Of a DNA stretch of 64,000 bases, positions 9,308 through 19,808 are shown piece after piece (the first letter of the stretch is position 1; each line of letters starts with the position of its first letter). Origin of the DNA: Isoetes taiwanensis (Eukaryota > Streptophyta > Lycopodiopsida > Isoetales > Isoetaceae). The notes under the pieces were generated by a model. It saw nothing but the letters and a program-made list of their open reading frames with translations, was not told the DNA's origin and ran no database searches. The translations under genes were made by a program, and so were the position numbers. The stretch is from NCBI GenBank assembly GCA_021234155.1, contig JAJEKV010000004.1, positions 5,830,109 through 5,894,108 on the forward strand. Reading direction: 5' to 3'.

Positions 9308-10146
9308 TTTCTAAGTCTCAAAATTTGCCAATTCTTCTAGAGCTTTGTCTCTCAGCAAGATCATATCTTCATTTTTTGCTTGATACTCCCCTAACACCTG
9401 TATGCAAACAAGTTGTGAATCACCAAAAGCGACAATATATTCATACCTAGATTCTTAGCCTCTTGAAGTCCTGCTATTCGTGCTCTATATTCTGCCATGT
9501 TTGAAGTAATGTTAGGAAAAATCCTCCCTACCTTGGCAAGCAACCTATTTGAAGAGTCCTTGAGAATTGCAGCAGAGGAGGCTACACTTAATCTTTTTGA
9601 AACACCACCATCAAACCATAAATAAGAAAAGCTTTCTCTTTTTGACAAATTTACCTCAATAGGAAGTTTTGGCTCTGATGCTTGCTCAGATGCAGCAAGC
9701 TCATATTCCCCACAAGAATTTGGCACCAAAATAACTTCTTCAATAAAATTTAGAGCTTCAAATTCTCCCACCTTATTGTAGAGTGTTACCTTTTTTCTGC
9801 CGTTTGATATGGTACATTCTCCTCTTGACCATACAGATCTTGCATCCACTGTTGACAACCACTTTATTCCCAAGAGCAAATCATAGATGTCAGATTTCTC
9901 AACTATCCCTTCAAATGCAACAACCACAAAATTAGCAGCCACAACAATTCCTTCTACATCGATTGACACATTGCTTACTATTCCCATAGGGTTAATTTTA
10001 GTGTTAGAAACTGATTTTACCACCATGGGAGCTTTTTTGTCAATTTCTAGACCATACAATCTCATGACATGATGAGGCATCACATTAAGTGATGATCCTC
10101 CATCTAGCAGCACTTTGGTTAATATCTTTTTACCCATTCTTGCCAC
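9308..10146 (-). pseudogene. C1 protease and extra RNase H
   Basis: Protease: KVLLDGGSSLNVMPHHVMRL and SDIYDLLLGIKWLSTVDARS. The extra RNase H follows with LWFDGGVSKRLSVASSAAIL, SNMAEYRARIAGLQEAKN and a broken GDSQL-like stretch near 9410-9425. The order again is protease, extra RNase H, RT. Frames shift near 9420 and 10150. Confidence 0.85.
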
Positions 10147-10160
10147 ACATGTGAAAGCTC

Positions 10161-10570
10161 CTGGATCATAGTCTTCTTAAGTCAAGAAATGCCCCTCAAT
10201 GTGATTTGTGAGAGAACATTCATTCTCTTTGGTTAGATTCAGAACCTTTCTTCTATAAGTTGGGGCATTTTCAGCAAAGTCAATAAATCAACACTAATTT
10301 TGGACTTTTTAAGCAGAGATTCAAAAGCCTCACTCTCCTTGTCCTTTCTCAAGTATTTTTGACAAGGGGGAGGAGGTATAATCATAATCATATTTGGCTT
10401 GTTTTCCTTGTATTTGAACAGCCATGATTTCTTCTTGCTCTTCAATTTCATGCACAAATCTAACAGAAGCACTTGGCTCATTAGTTTTAGACTTTTTTTG
10501 TCTATCAAAGTATTCTTTAATATTGCACCTATCTTCATAATGGCCTACTGGCATGGAAATACAATGGAAA
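10161..10570 (-). pseudogene. C1 nucleocapsid remnant
   Basis: Minus-strand remnants show VGHYEDRC, a knuckle whose second Cys has been lost, followed by EYFDRQ, RFVHEIEEQEEIMAVQ and LLKKSKISVDLLTLLK. The same blocks link gag and protease in B1, B2 and C2. The capsid part of gag is missing: the homology ends near 10570. Confidence 0.75.
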
Positions 10571-10894
10571 TCATCCTCCCATGTCTCTGAACCATGGGAG
10601 GCTTCTACACCAGATCATGTGGAGGCTGCCACCCTCCACAAAATCGTGGAGCAGGGAGAGAGGAGGAGCTCGTGCTCCTCAAGGTTCTTATACAATGTAC
10701 CTCTTAATCTTATCCTTCCATCTCAACCTCTTAATCTTCACCATCCATTTCAAACTCTTCCACCTCGTAATCTCCACCATCCATTTCAACCTCCTTATCT
10801 CCACCCTTAAAAGTATTTCAAAGGTCTTCTAACCACAATATTAATCTCCATCACACCCCCACCCCCCCCTCAATTTTTTCTTTTCTTTTTTCTT
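10571..10894. other. Unassigned 324-bp insert
   Basis: It lies between C1 and the A-prime LTR, where gag should be. It holds a CT-rich stretch with a repeated CCATCCATTTCAA(A/C)CTC unit and a poly-C/poly-T run. No family is recognisable and no coding signal is convincing. Confidence 0.5.
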
Positions 10895-10927
10895 ATGTTG
10901 ACCGGGTGCCAAAATCCCGGTCAACAT
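10895..10927. repeat. 12-bp perfect inverted repeat
   Basis: ATGTTGACCGGG and CCCGGTCAACAT flank a 9-base loop. The outer part (TGTTGACC) matches an A-type LTR end. It marks the junction between the unassigned insert and the A-prime LTR. Confidence 0.8.
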
Positions 10928-11497
10928 CAAGAATTGTAGAATAACATATCAGAAATGGATTTGACAACTTGGCAATCGATTTGAATTGATATGGAGGCAA
11001 ATATATCATGATAACAGAATATAAGGATGCTTCATAGCTTTTAATCACAGGAAAATAATCTTCTCAAGTCAATAAATAATTTTTTGAAGGTAATGTCAAC
11101 TAGATCTTGTGAATCCAATTGAGGAGAGCTCAAGAACTTCAAGGATCGTCCAGATCTTGCTCAGCAATGATCAATGTAGAATCTGAATACTTCTGGGCCT
11201 TCGAAAATGTCGAGATTGTGTTCCCCCTGTTTATAGTTTCAAATTTCGGTTCCAGTAGTTTCGGGTGATAAATTTAGGCTTAAATTGTTGCTTAAGTTCC
11301 GGAATCCAAGAATAGATTGGTTGCAGGGAGAATGGAGCGCGGGATGGCGTGATTCGAGCTGGGTTTCCAATTTTAGGGTTCTTCAGCCGTATTTTCGCTT
11401 ATTTTGCGCGATACGGTTTCGTATTTCTGGAGGAATATGCCCTGTATATGCCGTATTTGGCCACTTAAAAAACTTGGCTAATGGTTTTAAGGTTTTT
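10928..11497 (-). repeat. A-prime LTR, 3-prime segment (split by B1)
   Basis: The reverse complement matches the LTR at 43301-44960, including its TATACAGGGG-like stretch and the GGCCTTCGAAAATGTCG region. The first 65 bases also match 51732-51796. The rest of the same LTR is at 15635-16338, on the other side of B1. Confidence 0.8.
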
Positions 11498-12362
11498 TCC
11501 ATGGAATACCTTCAATTTCTATTGGCACCTTTGTCACTAGTCCTATGGGTTTTATCTTAGCATTGGAGAATGACCTTAATATGACAGGTGATGGTTGAGT
11601 GACAGCAAGACCACATTTCTTCATTACATGCTGAGGCATGACATTTAGTGGAGAGCCTCCATCTAGCAAGACCCTAGATAAATGCAAGTTACCTAAACTA
11701 GCTGAGCAAGTGAAGGCACCTGGATCTTTTTCTTCTTGAGTTAATATAACCTTCTCTGTCTCATGCACATCAGCAAATGAAATTTGTTCAACATTATTAG
11801 ACCTCAATATTTTCTCTCTATAGCTAGGTGCAATTCTGAGAAGCGTGAGGAGATCTATGCTTACTTTAGAACTTTTTAGGATCATATCTAGCTCATCTAA
11901 CTCTTTGTCCTTTTTATTAAACTTCTCAAAAGGAGGTGGAGCTATCACCTGAACTTCTTTGTTGACAGGAATATTCTTGCTCATACCTTTATCTGCAGGT
12001 GTTCCACTTTCCACCATTTTTCTTGTTTGCACCACCATGATCTCTTCCTGCTCCTCATATTCCTCTACAAACCTAATGGAAGATGTTCCCTCCAATTTCT
12101 TGCCTTTGTCCTGCTTGTCAAAGTATTCTTTAACAAAACATTTGTCCTCAAGATGACCTATTTCCTTGCAGAAATTGCACAACAGGTAGATCTTTCCAAA
12201 ATGACCTTTCTTACCACATTTCAAGCATGCCCTGTAATAGCAAATATCAGAAGGATGAGTATCTTTGAAACAATGTGCACAAGGAGGATAAGTTTTTTTG
12301 CTGTTCTTCAACTCCAAAAGTTGTTTGGTCAGCTCTGCAATGGTCTCAGACATTTTGGCCAT
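11487..12362 (-). CDS. B1 nucleocapsid and truncated protease
   Basis: The zinc knuckles show CAHCFKDTHPSDIC and CNFCKEIGHLEDKC. The linker QEEIMVVQTRK leads to the protease active site RVLLDGGSPLNVMPQHVMKKC and then VPIEIEG, where B sequence ends. The last few codons are A-prime LTR sequence. It overlaps gag in another frame near 12330-12362, because a homopolymer slip at about 12415 separates the two. Confidence 0.85.
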   Translation of the reverse strand: MAKMSETIAELTKQLLELKNSKKTYPPCAHCFKDTHPSDICYYRACLKCGKKGHFGKIYLLCNFCKEIGHLEDKCFVKEYFDKQDKGKKLEGTSSIRFVEEYEEQEEIMVVQTRKMVESGTPADKGMSKNIPVNKEVQVIAPPPFEKFNKKDKELDELDMILKSSKVSIDLLTLLRIAPSYREKILRSNNVEQISFADVHETEKVILTQEEKDPGAFTCSASLGNLHLSRVLLDGGSPLNVMPQHVMKKCGLAVTQPSPVILRSFSNAKIKPIGLVTKVPIEIEGIPWKKP

Positions 12363-13150
12363 CTCACTCTTGGATTCACTGATTTTGGGTGTAGCTTCTT
12401 CATCTTTGGATTTTCTTCTTTCTTTTTTGCCTTTGCATATCTGGGCACATGCTCATACTCCTGCTCATAATCTGGATAAAAAGGGTCAGCACAATGGTTT
12501 ACATGATTATCAGGTAAAAAAGACATATCATTAGAGATTTTAGTTGCCTTTTCAAAAGCCTTGTGTATGGTATCAAAACCTTCCTGATTTTGAATCTTTA
12601 GCATCTTTCTGTGCACCTTAGGCCTTGGTGACAGTCCTTTAATGAAAGCAGCCACGAAATAGAGTGTGGGAGTAGGTACCTGACTCTTTTGGCATTTTCT
12701 CAAGTATGCACTAAACCTTTCCACATAGTGGTTGATACTTTCACCTGCCCTTATGCAAAAAGTTTGTAGCTCATTTGCTAACTCTTGAGGGGCAGATAGT
12801 TTGCCAAACCTAGCCAAAAATTGCTGCACAAGACTCTCATATGTATCAGTACCCATAACTGAGGTCACATGCTCACACCAAGCATATGCCTCATCAGATT
12901 TCATGCATCTCTTAAACTCAGAGAATCTACAGCCCTTTTTACAACCATAATCTCTATAATATTCATCAAATACTTTCAGAAAATGGTTAGCATTCATAGT
13001 TGGTTCAAATATGGGTGGAGTAATGGGCAAACTTAGCTCAAAATACTGTGGGATTGCACAATTTGGCTGCACCACAGTTGCAACAGGTACTCCTTGTGGT
13101 TCCAATGATTCTGGGGCTTCTTGTTGTTCATTTCTTCCTCTAGGAGCCAT
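12329..13150 (-). CDS. gag: B1 gag capsid
   Basis: The start is taken as MAPRGRNEQQ (ATG at 13148-13150), because upstream codons lie in the primer site and LTR and the A family starts at the same place. The capsid region contains FELSLPITPPIFEPTMNANHFLKV, YYRDYGCKKGCRFSEFK and a conserved QTFCIRAGESINHYVERF block. It is shifted out of frame at about 12415. The copy in B2 (33751-34692) is almost identical. Confidence 0.87.
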   Translation of the reverse strand: MAPRGRNEQQEAPESLEPQGVPVATVVQPNCAIPQYFELSLPITPPIFEPTMNANHFLKVFDEYYRDYGCKKGCRFSEFKRCMKSDEAYAWCEHVTSVMGTDTYESLVQQFLARFGKLSAPQELANELQTFCIRAGESINHYVERFSAYLRKCQKSQVPTPTLYFVAAFIKGLSPRPKVHRKMLKIQNQEGFDTIHKAFEKATKISNDMSFLPDNHVNHCADPFYPDYEQEYEHVPRYAKAKKKEENPKMKKLHPKSVNPRVRWPKCLRPLQS

Positions 13151-13174
13151 GAGTTCTTCGAAAACCAGGTGGAA

Positions 13175-13192
13175 ATCTCGGTAGGACCTCCA
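13175..13192 (-). other. B1 primer-binding site (tRNA-Gln-like)
   Basis: On the minus strand it reads TGGAGGTCCTACCGAGAT, three bases after the LTR end. It differs from the A site by one base (TCCTAC against TTCTAC). Confidence 0.75.
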
Positions 13193-13195
13193 AAA

Positions 13196-15634
13196 TGTTG
13201 ATGGCAAACCTGGCTAAACCACCAACCTCAGGTCAAAGAAGTAATAATCTTGGTCTAGGACCTCCAGATCACTTGAGGTGATCACTCTGTGCTGGAATAT
13301 CTGTGTTTAGACCTCCAGAAAACAAGATTTCACTAGTTTCCCTAAAGCCAAAAAAGCTAGTCTTGTTCTAACAGGCAGAGAAACCAATGCACTCGACATT
13401 TTGAACCCAAGTAAGCATAGCATGATACAATGATATGTGAAAAAGTGTTGTAGAAAGTCTATGCAAAGAATCTCCACAGTTGGTGAGGAATATTGATTCT
13501 TGACTAAGTCAGAAACTAGTCAATGGACTGGACAGTGCACTAAATTTTGCCAAATGAAAACGATGATGAATTTTTGATCCAACTAAATCTTGACAGTGAA
13601 CACGGGACCTGCACAATAAGTGCATGCTATTTTCAAGGTCAAAAATTCAGTGTGTGATTTAAAAAACATGTCTAAGCATCTAATATGTATAGAAAGAATG
13701 AGACAGACTTTGAAACATTAGGAGATTGATCTTTCCCCCCCCCTTTCTTTTACTTTTTTAACTTTTCCTTTCCCAAACGATTGTACTAAATGCAACTAGA
13801 GCCTCGGATGCAACCAGATACAGATATGTAGTTTTTTTTCTTTTTATTTTTCAAGTTAATTCAGATGCAAATGCTACAAATGATATTTTCCAAGGTCAGA
13901 TTTTCATTCAACTGGAATCAGAGTCATCACATTTGATATCATGTTAATGATCAAGATGATCAATCAACAGGACATCTCTAAAAACACACAAATCATGAAT
14001 TTTTTGGATACAAATTGATCATAATATGCCTCAGGACTGATTTCTTAAGGCAGGAGGATCTCTCAGCATCAATTCCGACTTCACTCTTCAGGTACTTCGT
14101 CTTCGAATCGCGCAAAAGCCCACAAATTTCTCTGTTGAACAAATCCCCTTTTTAAAAATCTCTGTTTCCGGCCGGATCTTGGCAAATTCAGAGTCTTGGC
14201 TATGATTCTGGTCGGTTTAGGTGTTTCTTTGTGTGCAGAAGGACAAAATGGTTAGCCAATGCAATGATTGCTTAGTTCGATCGAAGAAAAAAACAGGTTC
14301 TTGGCAAGTTAGATTTTAGGGTTCAGAGTTTTTCTCAAGAACAATTATCCCACAGGCAGGAATGAAAAAGTCGGCCAAGGTATAAATAGAGATCCATTTT
14401 CCTGTTTATTGATTACGTGGTCTCCTCCCACGCCAAGCTCGGCTCGTGTTTCGACTTGGCATGCCAGGGGGGACGCCACTTGGCAGAGGATGAGAGGGTA
14501 GATAGATGGGGGAGTAGATGTAGGTAGGTTTTACCATTTTTTTTAAATGAGGCACTTTTCCCAAGGAAGTCATTTAGAAGGTCAATATAAACTCTTTTTT
14601 CAAAAATGTTTGTGCCACGTGGCATGATTTCATGAGGGTTACCAGGTGGTATCATCAAATTTTCAAATGCAATACTTTGATTTTTTTGTGGGAAAAATAA
14701 ATGGAGTGAGTAGGCATGGGACTTGGTGAGGTGGCAAAAATGATGATGATGTGGCCCTTAAGGGTTGGTAACCATCTTTTCCCTTAGTCAAAATGATTTT
14801 TGGCAATAGGTTTAGAATGAGGTGGCAAGGAGGAAGAACAAGGCTAATAGGCTCATTTTCCAAGCATTTCAATCTTATGTTTGACCAACTTTTTGGGTTT
14901 GGTCAAAACTTGCCTAGTCATCATTTGATGATGTAAGGTGATGTGATGATGTAGAATGATGTAATGATGTTGAGTGATGTAATGGTGTGGAGTGATGTGA
15001 TGATGTGGACACTTGTTGCTTAGGTGGCAACTTGGTGGATGACATATGGAAGTGGCAGTTGATGAGTGGACCAAAGTGGCTTTGTAGGTGATGACATGTG
15101 TATCTAGTCATCATGCCATGTCACTTAGAGGTGGTGACTAGGCAAACTCGTGTTTAGCTTTTCCTTCCCTTTTTGTATTTTGGCTAGCATAAAATGCTTT
15201 TGGCTTTAGCCACTTGGTGTGAAGTGTGTGATAATGGAATGGTGTGATGAAAAATGATGATATAAAACTTGATGCTTAGGCAATCTTTTGGTGTAACAAC
15301 TTTTTGAAAATGTGCCTTAGGTAGTGGTAGGTCAACTATGGAACAAAAGGCTATGTGTGAGATGCATAATGGTATAGGGTGATGGTATGTTGGAAATGAG
15401 GTAGATGTGAGGGAGTGGAATAGAAATGACAACATGAAGGAGAAAAGATACCACTTCATAGCTTGCAAACTTCATAGGGGTCTTCCAAACTTCTAGATGC
15501 TTAGATCCTCTCAATGTGTGACCTTGATTCCAGTTCAATGTCTTCACTTGGTTCTTCAACATAGTATCTTCCTTTTTCCTGCAACATGAATAAGATTTGA
15601 TGGCACCTTGCCATGTTGCCATAGCAGGGCAACA
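13196..15634 (-). repeat. B1 LTR, 2439 bp
   Basis: In element sense it runs TGTTGCCCTGCTATGGCAAC to GCCATCAACA. It contains imperfect GATGATGT-type subrepeats (14921-15012) and the stem-loop at 13267-13283. Three other copies are at 26057-28464, 34738-37176 and 51797-54240. Confidence 0.93.
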
Positions 15635-16338
15635 AAGGGTTATAACTTTTCAACCATGGGGAAGGATATCCACACGTGCAAAGGGATATAGAATCTTTAG
15701 AGCATCTTTTGACAAGGTTTAGGGTATACCAAAGAGAGCATGATGGGGTAGGAATGGAGATAAAAGAAATCATTAAAGGCTAGTAGGAAGATAAGAATAG
15801 GAATGCAAAAGAGGGAAATAATAACCTTGCCACAAGGACTTGAAGTTTTTGAATAGTGACATTTGGAGGAATTGACAAGGGATTTGAGCAAAATGGTAGG
15901 TATGGCAAGGTGAGCATGGCAAGGAAATAGGCAATAGGTATGAAGGAGCAAATGCAAGAGTGAACAAAAGGGGGCATAAATATAGGAAAGGAGGCTAGGA
16001 AATTCCAAGGAGCAAGTAAGAATGGTTAGAGAATGAAACAAAATACCATGGGGTCTTCCAAACTTTGAACTTCCAATCTTCAAAAAATGCCTTCCAAACT
16101 TCTTTACCCAGAATCTTCTAGAGCATATTCTTGACTAAGCACTTTGGCCTTGAATAGAGTACCTCATGTGAGTTTTGAACCTTAAGCTCTTGTTGACTTG
16201 AAGAATGAACATCCTATGACCTCCACATCAACATTGAATGCCAAGAATCTTCCAAACTTTGACCTAGTATTCCAAGATTAGCTGACCTAGTTTTGAATGC
16301 ACGGATCACAATTAGCATGTTGCCCTTTGGGGGCAACA
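15635..16338 (-). repeat. A-prime LTR, 5-prime segment
   Basis: In element sense it starts TGTTGCCCCCAAAGGGCAAC at 16338 and matches 43301-43970. It is separated from the rest of the LTR (10928-11497) by B1. Its right flank is A3 sequence. Confidence 0.82.
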
Positions 16339-17524
16339 CTCTCATAAACTTTTAGCTAAAGTGGGAAGAATCTTCCCCCAAATCACATCTAATGCAGCAG
16401 AATATAAAGCTTTGATTGCAGGTCTTCAGGAAGCCAAAGCTATGGATATTACCAACATCCACATTTTTGGTGACTCACAATTAATTTGCAGGCAAGTCTC
16501 AGGAGATTACCAAACAAAAAATGCAGATATGGAGCTCCTAAAAAAACAAGTAATGGGAGTACTTTCGAGTTTTGTCTCATGGGAGATTACTCACATACCA
16601 AGAGAAGAAAATGTGGAAGTTGATGCTCTATGTAGAGAAACTCTCATGTCACACCTGACTGAGGGAGCTATTCCAGAGGAAGACCTTGATGCTAATGAGG
16701 TGAAGGCTCTTTGTCCTATCCTAACCATCAGTGCATCGGAGGAAAAAGATACTGAAGAGATTACTATCACAAAAAATGGTAAGACTAGAACCCTATTTGT
16801 TGGAGATCTGATTGAATATCAAGATAGGGAGGATATACAAATGTTCTTTGAAGAAAGGAAAGATGTATTTGCTTGGGATTATTCAGAGCTATCAGGTATC
16901 AAAACTGAGGTATGTCAATTTGAAATTAAGATTAAAGAAGGTTGTAAACCCTGTTTTTCAAAAATTAAGAAGGATTAATGCCTCACTCATGGGATTAATT
17001 AAAGATGAATTGGATAAGATGTTGGATGCAGGTGTTATTATTGAGATTATTAATCCGAATGGGTATCTTGTATTGTTCCCCGTGGAGAAAAAAAAAAAGT
17101 GGTGCCCGAAAGGATTTGCATTGACTATCGAGATCTTAACAAGGCTACCATCAAAGATTGTTACCCTTTGCCCTTTTAGAAGAGATCTTATATGTTTGTG
17201 GCGGGGTAAAGAGGTGTACTCATTTTTAGATGGATTTTCAGGATTCAATCAGATTAGTATTACAGAAAGAGACCAACCCAAGACCTCTTTTATTACTCCT
17301 TGGGGAACTTATGCAATGAAAAGAATGCCTTTTGGACTAATGAATGCACCTGCTACTTTCCAGAGAGCCATGGATGTTATTTTTAGGCCTATGTCTCCTC
17401 AAGAATTCAGAGTTTATTTTGATGACCTTTGTTTAGGATCTCACCCTACTAATCATTTGGAATTGTTGGCAAAAGATATGTTCTTTGTGTAGGGAATCTG
17501 GAGTCAACCTTAATCCAAAGAAGT
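16339..17524 (+). pseudogene. A3: fragment of extra RNase H and reverse transcriptase
   Basis: It corresponds to A1 from about 2642 to 3804. It begins inside the extra RNase H (LLAKVGRIFPQITSNAAEYKAL), continues with GDSQLICRQ and VEVDALCRE, and then RT to NLNPKK. Here the fourth catalytic position reads VEVDALC. It is open to about 16978. The remainder is shifted at 16950-17215 (extra A/C bases, TCCGAATGG for TCCAGAATGG, GGCGGGG for GGCAGG). It is cut on the left by the A-prime LTR and on the right by the start of element H. Confidence 0.88.
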
Positions 17525-17655
17525 TGTGACGTTCCAGCACAGTATACGCTCCCAGGACGTATATTGTACTGCCTCGTCACGCGTACACGCCACCCCGACT
17601 GACGTATACGCCAACGTGTAGCTAGGCTAGTAGCCCTAGGGGGCAACGTGCAAGG

Positions 17656-17832
17656 AGTGTGCATTTATTAATGTGCACATTAAACAACGTGCACATTCAC
17701 TTAGGTGCACATTTTCCCATATGGCCACTTCATGCCAAGTGGGCCACACCCATAGGTGCAATTAATGTGCACATTTTCCAATGTACACATTAATGTGGGC
17801 ACACATTAATGTGGGCACATTTTGCCACCTAG
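17656..17832. repeat. Cluster of GTGCACATT-type repeats
   Basis: The palindromic core TGTGCACA or close variants (GTGCACATT, GGGCACATT, GTACACATT) recurs about eight times in 180 bp near the left end of H. It may be a regulatory repeat of the U3 region. Confidence 0.6.
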
Positions 17833-19352
17833 CCATTAAAGGCAAGTGGGCCCATTCCCAATTATCCCAGATGCCTAAAGGGGATAATTGGAAACCCTAG
17901 CCAACCCCCTTGTCTATTAAGGGAGGAAAACCCTAACTTGCCCAATTTTCGTTTCTAGGGTTTTAGAACTCTATTTTGGCTGCCTCAACAGCCAAAACCG
18001 CCTCCCAGACTCTGCCTGAGAGAATTGCACCGTTAGTTTCCCCTGATTCGAGCGTTTCAGCAGGATGGTCGAGCTCAGGTCAGGAGGAGCCACTCAAGGA
18101 TCAGGTATTTGGCCAATTAGATAGTCTAAACCCTAATGCGGTCATAGAATCAGTAGGTTTAGCCTATTAAATTGCCCACAGCAGCCTTCTCGATCTCTAG
18201 ATACCAGCCTCTAACTAAAGAACCTAACTCTATGCTGTAGATTAGATATAGTTCTTTAGTTCTTCTGTGATGTATATGGATGATGTATCTCTATGAACTC
18301 CTTGTCTCCTAGAGTAGCCTCTCTAGCACACTATAGATTCGGCCTGTGTACAAGAACCACACCTGGTTGTGGGTGAAGTGGCCAGACTGGCTGAGAAGGA
18401 GGTTCGTGTCCTGACTCTTGAACGATCCCTCTGGTGTGTAAGGCCTACCAGGGATCATTGTGACTAGGTCTAATGGCTCACCACTGAGTGCGGGTGAGGC
18501 ATGGACTCGATACCCGTGAAGTGATGCACACTTTCCAGTGGGTTCAGTCGAATACGGGCAGTGGCCCTCTAGTCACCTTGAGTCAGCATGTAGATCTCTG
18601 GAGGGGGCGATCCCTTCCTGCCCCATCGGAACTGGGAGGATGAAACCCAGGAACAGCCCTTTTGGCTATGCATCCAGCGGGCTACAGTCAGGTCCTGACA
18701 CTTTTCAGCCTACTCTGCAAAGTGTGCACAGGAGGGGCGGATGGAGTGGACAACCCTATGCCATGTTCATATGCCAGCCAAATCCATTGCCATGAATTAT
18801 GTCTGCAATGAACTCTGGAGACCCAAGCCGTAAGTCATCCCCTTGAGTCTGAGCCTTGGGTAGAACTTCCCTTATGTATTAGCTCACCTTGTTTATGCAG
18901 ATGTGATGGACTACCCTTCGAGGTGGATATGTGCTTATGTTGTGTACTGACATGTATATTACGCTTCCGCAGCTAGGTAGACCCTGAGGGAGACGGGGTA
19001 AAATGACCCCTTCACTCTTCCCACTGGAACCCATCACGGTTGCAGTGTTATGTGGAGGGCCCCCAGATCGGCATGGAGCCGGTATGGGGGATGAACTCTG
19101 CTTTGTATACCTGCGAGTGCAACCGTATGCAGTAGGGGACGCCACAAAGGGTATCGAGCAAAGCACTTGGAGACCAAGAGCAAAGCACTGGCCATGTTCC
19201 CAGTAGTACTAACCTGATAGGATCCTTAAACCTCGAAAAATGGGAAAATTTTTCTCATTTTTGTAGTTTATGCTAAGCTAGTAACAGTTAAAATGAATGA
19301 AAACATAAAAAGATTAAGAATTGGTGAGCCAACATCCAAAAAGTAGGGTGGT
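17833..19352. other. Presumed LTR or leader of H
   Basis: There is no protein homology. A TATA-like CTATTAAGGG at about 17913 is followed by a short ORF from 17976. The rest holds GC-balanced sequence of the kind seen in LTR U5 or leader regions, ending in an AT-rich stretch near 19240-19320. Without a second LTR the boundary cannot be placed. Confidence 0.4.
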
Positions 19353-19421
19353 GGTCTCACACGTCGCCAGCCCGACGTGAAATGAGATTTTCATTTTCTG
19401 GGCTTGGCTAACGCGAGAGAC
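19353..19421. repeat. Palindrome 1 of 4
   Basis: GGTCTCACACGTCG ... CGCGAGAGAC, with an inner AAATGAGA / TTTTCATTTT stem. It is the most diverged of the four. Confidence 0.75.
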
Positions 19422-19557
19422 ATTCAAATTTTAAACACACCAAAAAGTTGTAAATTACAGTAAAATAGCTTGACAATTCTAAATTAGAGCTAAGAATAAG
19501 TAGAATTAGCATGTTACTTGTTTAAAAAGTACAAAATTTAGTAGTGGGTCCCACCAT

Positions 19558-19624
19558 GTCTCACACGTCGCGCCAGGACAGGAAATGACTTTTTCATTTT
19601 CGGGCTGGGCGCAACGTGTGAGAC
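19558..19624. repeat. Palindrome 2 of 4
   Basis: The outer arms GTCTCACACGT and ACGTGTGAGAC pair over 11 bp. CGCGCC / GGCGC and an inner A/T-rich stem follow. It lies 74 bp upstream of the TATA box of the H3-like gene. Confidence 0.85.
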
Positions 19625-19697
19625 CTTGCTTAATTAGGTGTTTTAGATGTTTTAAGCACCCCAAAAAGGTAGTTTAAAAGTTGACCTAAAATTGACA

Positions 19698-19708
19698 CCT
19701 ATAAATAG
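19698..19708 (+). promoter_or_regulatory. TATA box for the H3-like gene
   Basis: CTATAAATAGA lies about 100 bp before the start codon, with a pyrimidine-rich stretch downstream (CCCCTCCCATTTTCGCGCTCTTCC) suited to a transcription start. The leader shares TTTGCTC and AGGCGATCTTC with the second gene's leader. Confidence 0.65.
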
Positions 19709-19808
19709 ACCTAGACCCCTCCCATTTTCGCGCTCTTCCTTAGAAGTTTGCTCGTATTCGCCGAGGCGATCTTCTGGCGCTTAGCTCCGATCGACGAACC
19801 ATCAAATG

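Larger units (their letters stand above)
11498..15634 (-). mobile_element. B1: 3-prime-truncated family-B element
   Basis: It consists of a full 2439-bp 5-prime LTR, primer site, gag and protease, and then stops abruptly within protease. Downstream of 11498 the sequence returns to the A-prime LTR. The right flank reads AAGGG. No intact duplication is seen on the left, so the truncation came with loss of the rest of the element. Compared with B2, the shared part is nearly identical. Confidence 0.85.

Noticed and set aside
10581-10832. Repeated peptide NLHHPFQ as a small repeat protein
   Set aside because: It derives from a short tandem DNA repeat in a CT-rich insert and has no start context or conservation.
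14380-14400. TATAAATAG on the antisense side of the B LTR (and TATAAAAGG in D at 63932) as an antisense promoter
   Set aside because: The position is similar in both LTRs and is interesting, but the complementary strand also reads as a TATA-like TATTTATA. Direction cannot be decided from sequence.
14413-15773. Many small minus-strand open frames in the B LTR (also at 27199-28452, 35946-37245, 53189-54228)
   Set aside because: They recur in every B LTR copy only because the DNA is repeated. They are low-complexity (His/Ser/Leu-rich, from GATGATGT repeats), have no domain and shift between copies.
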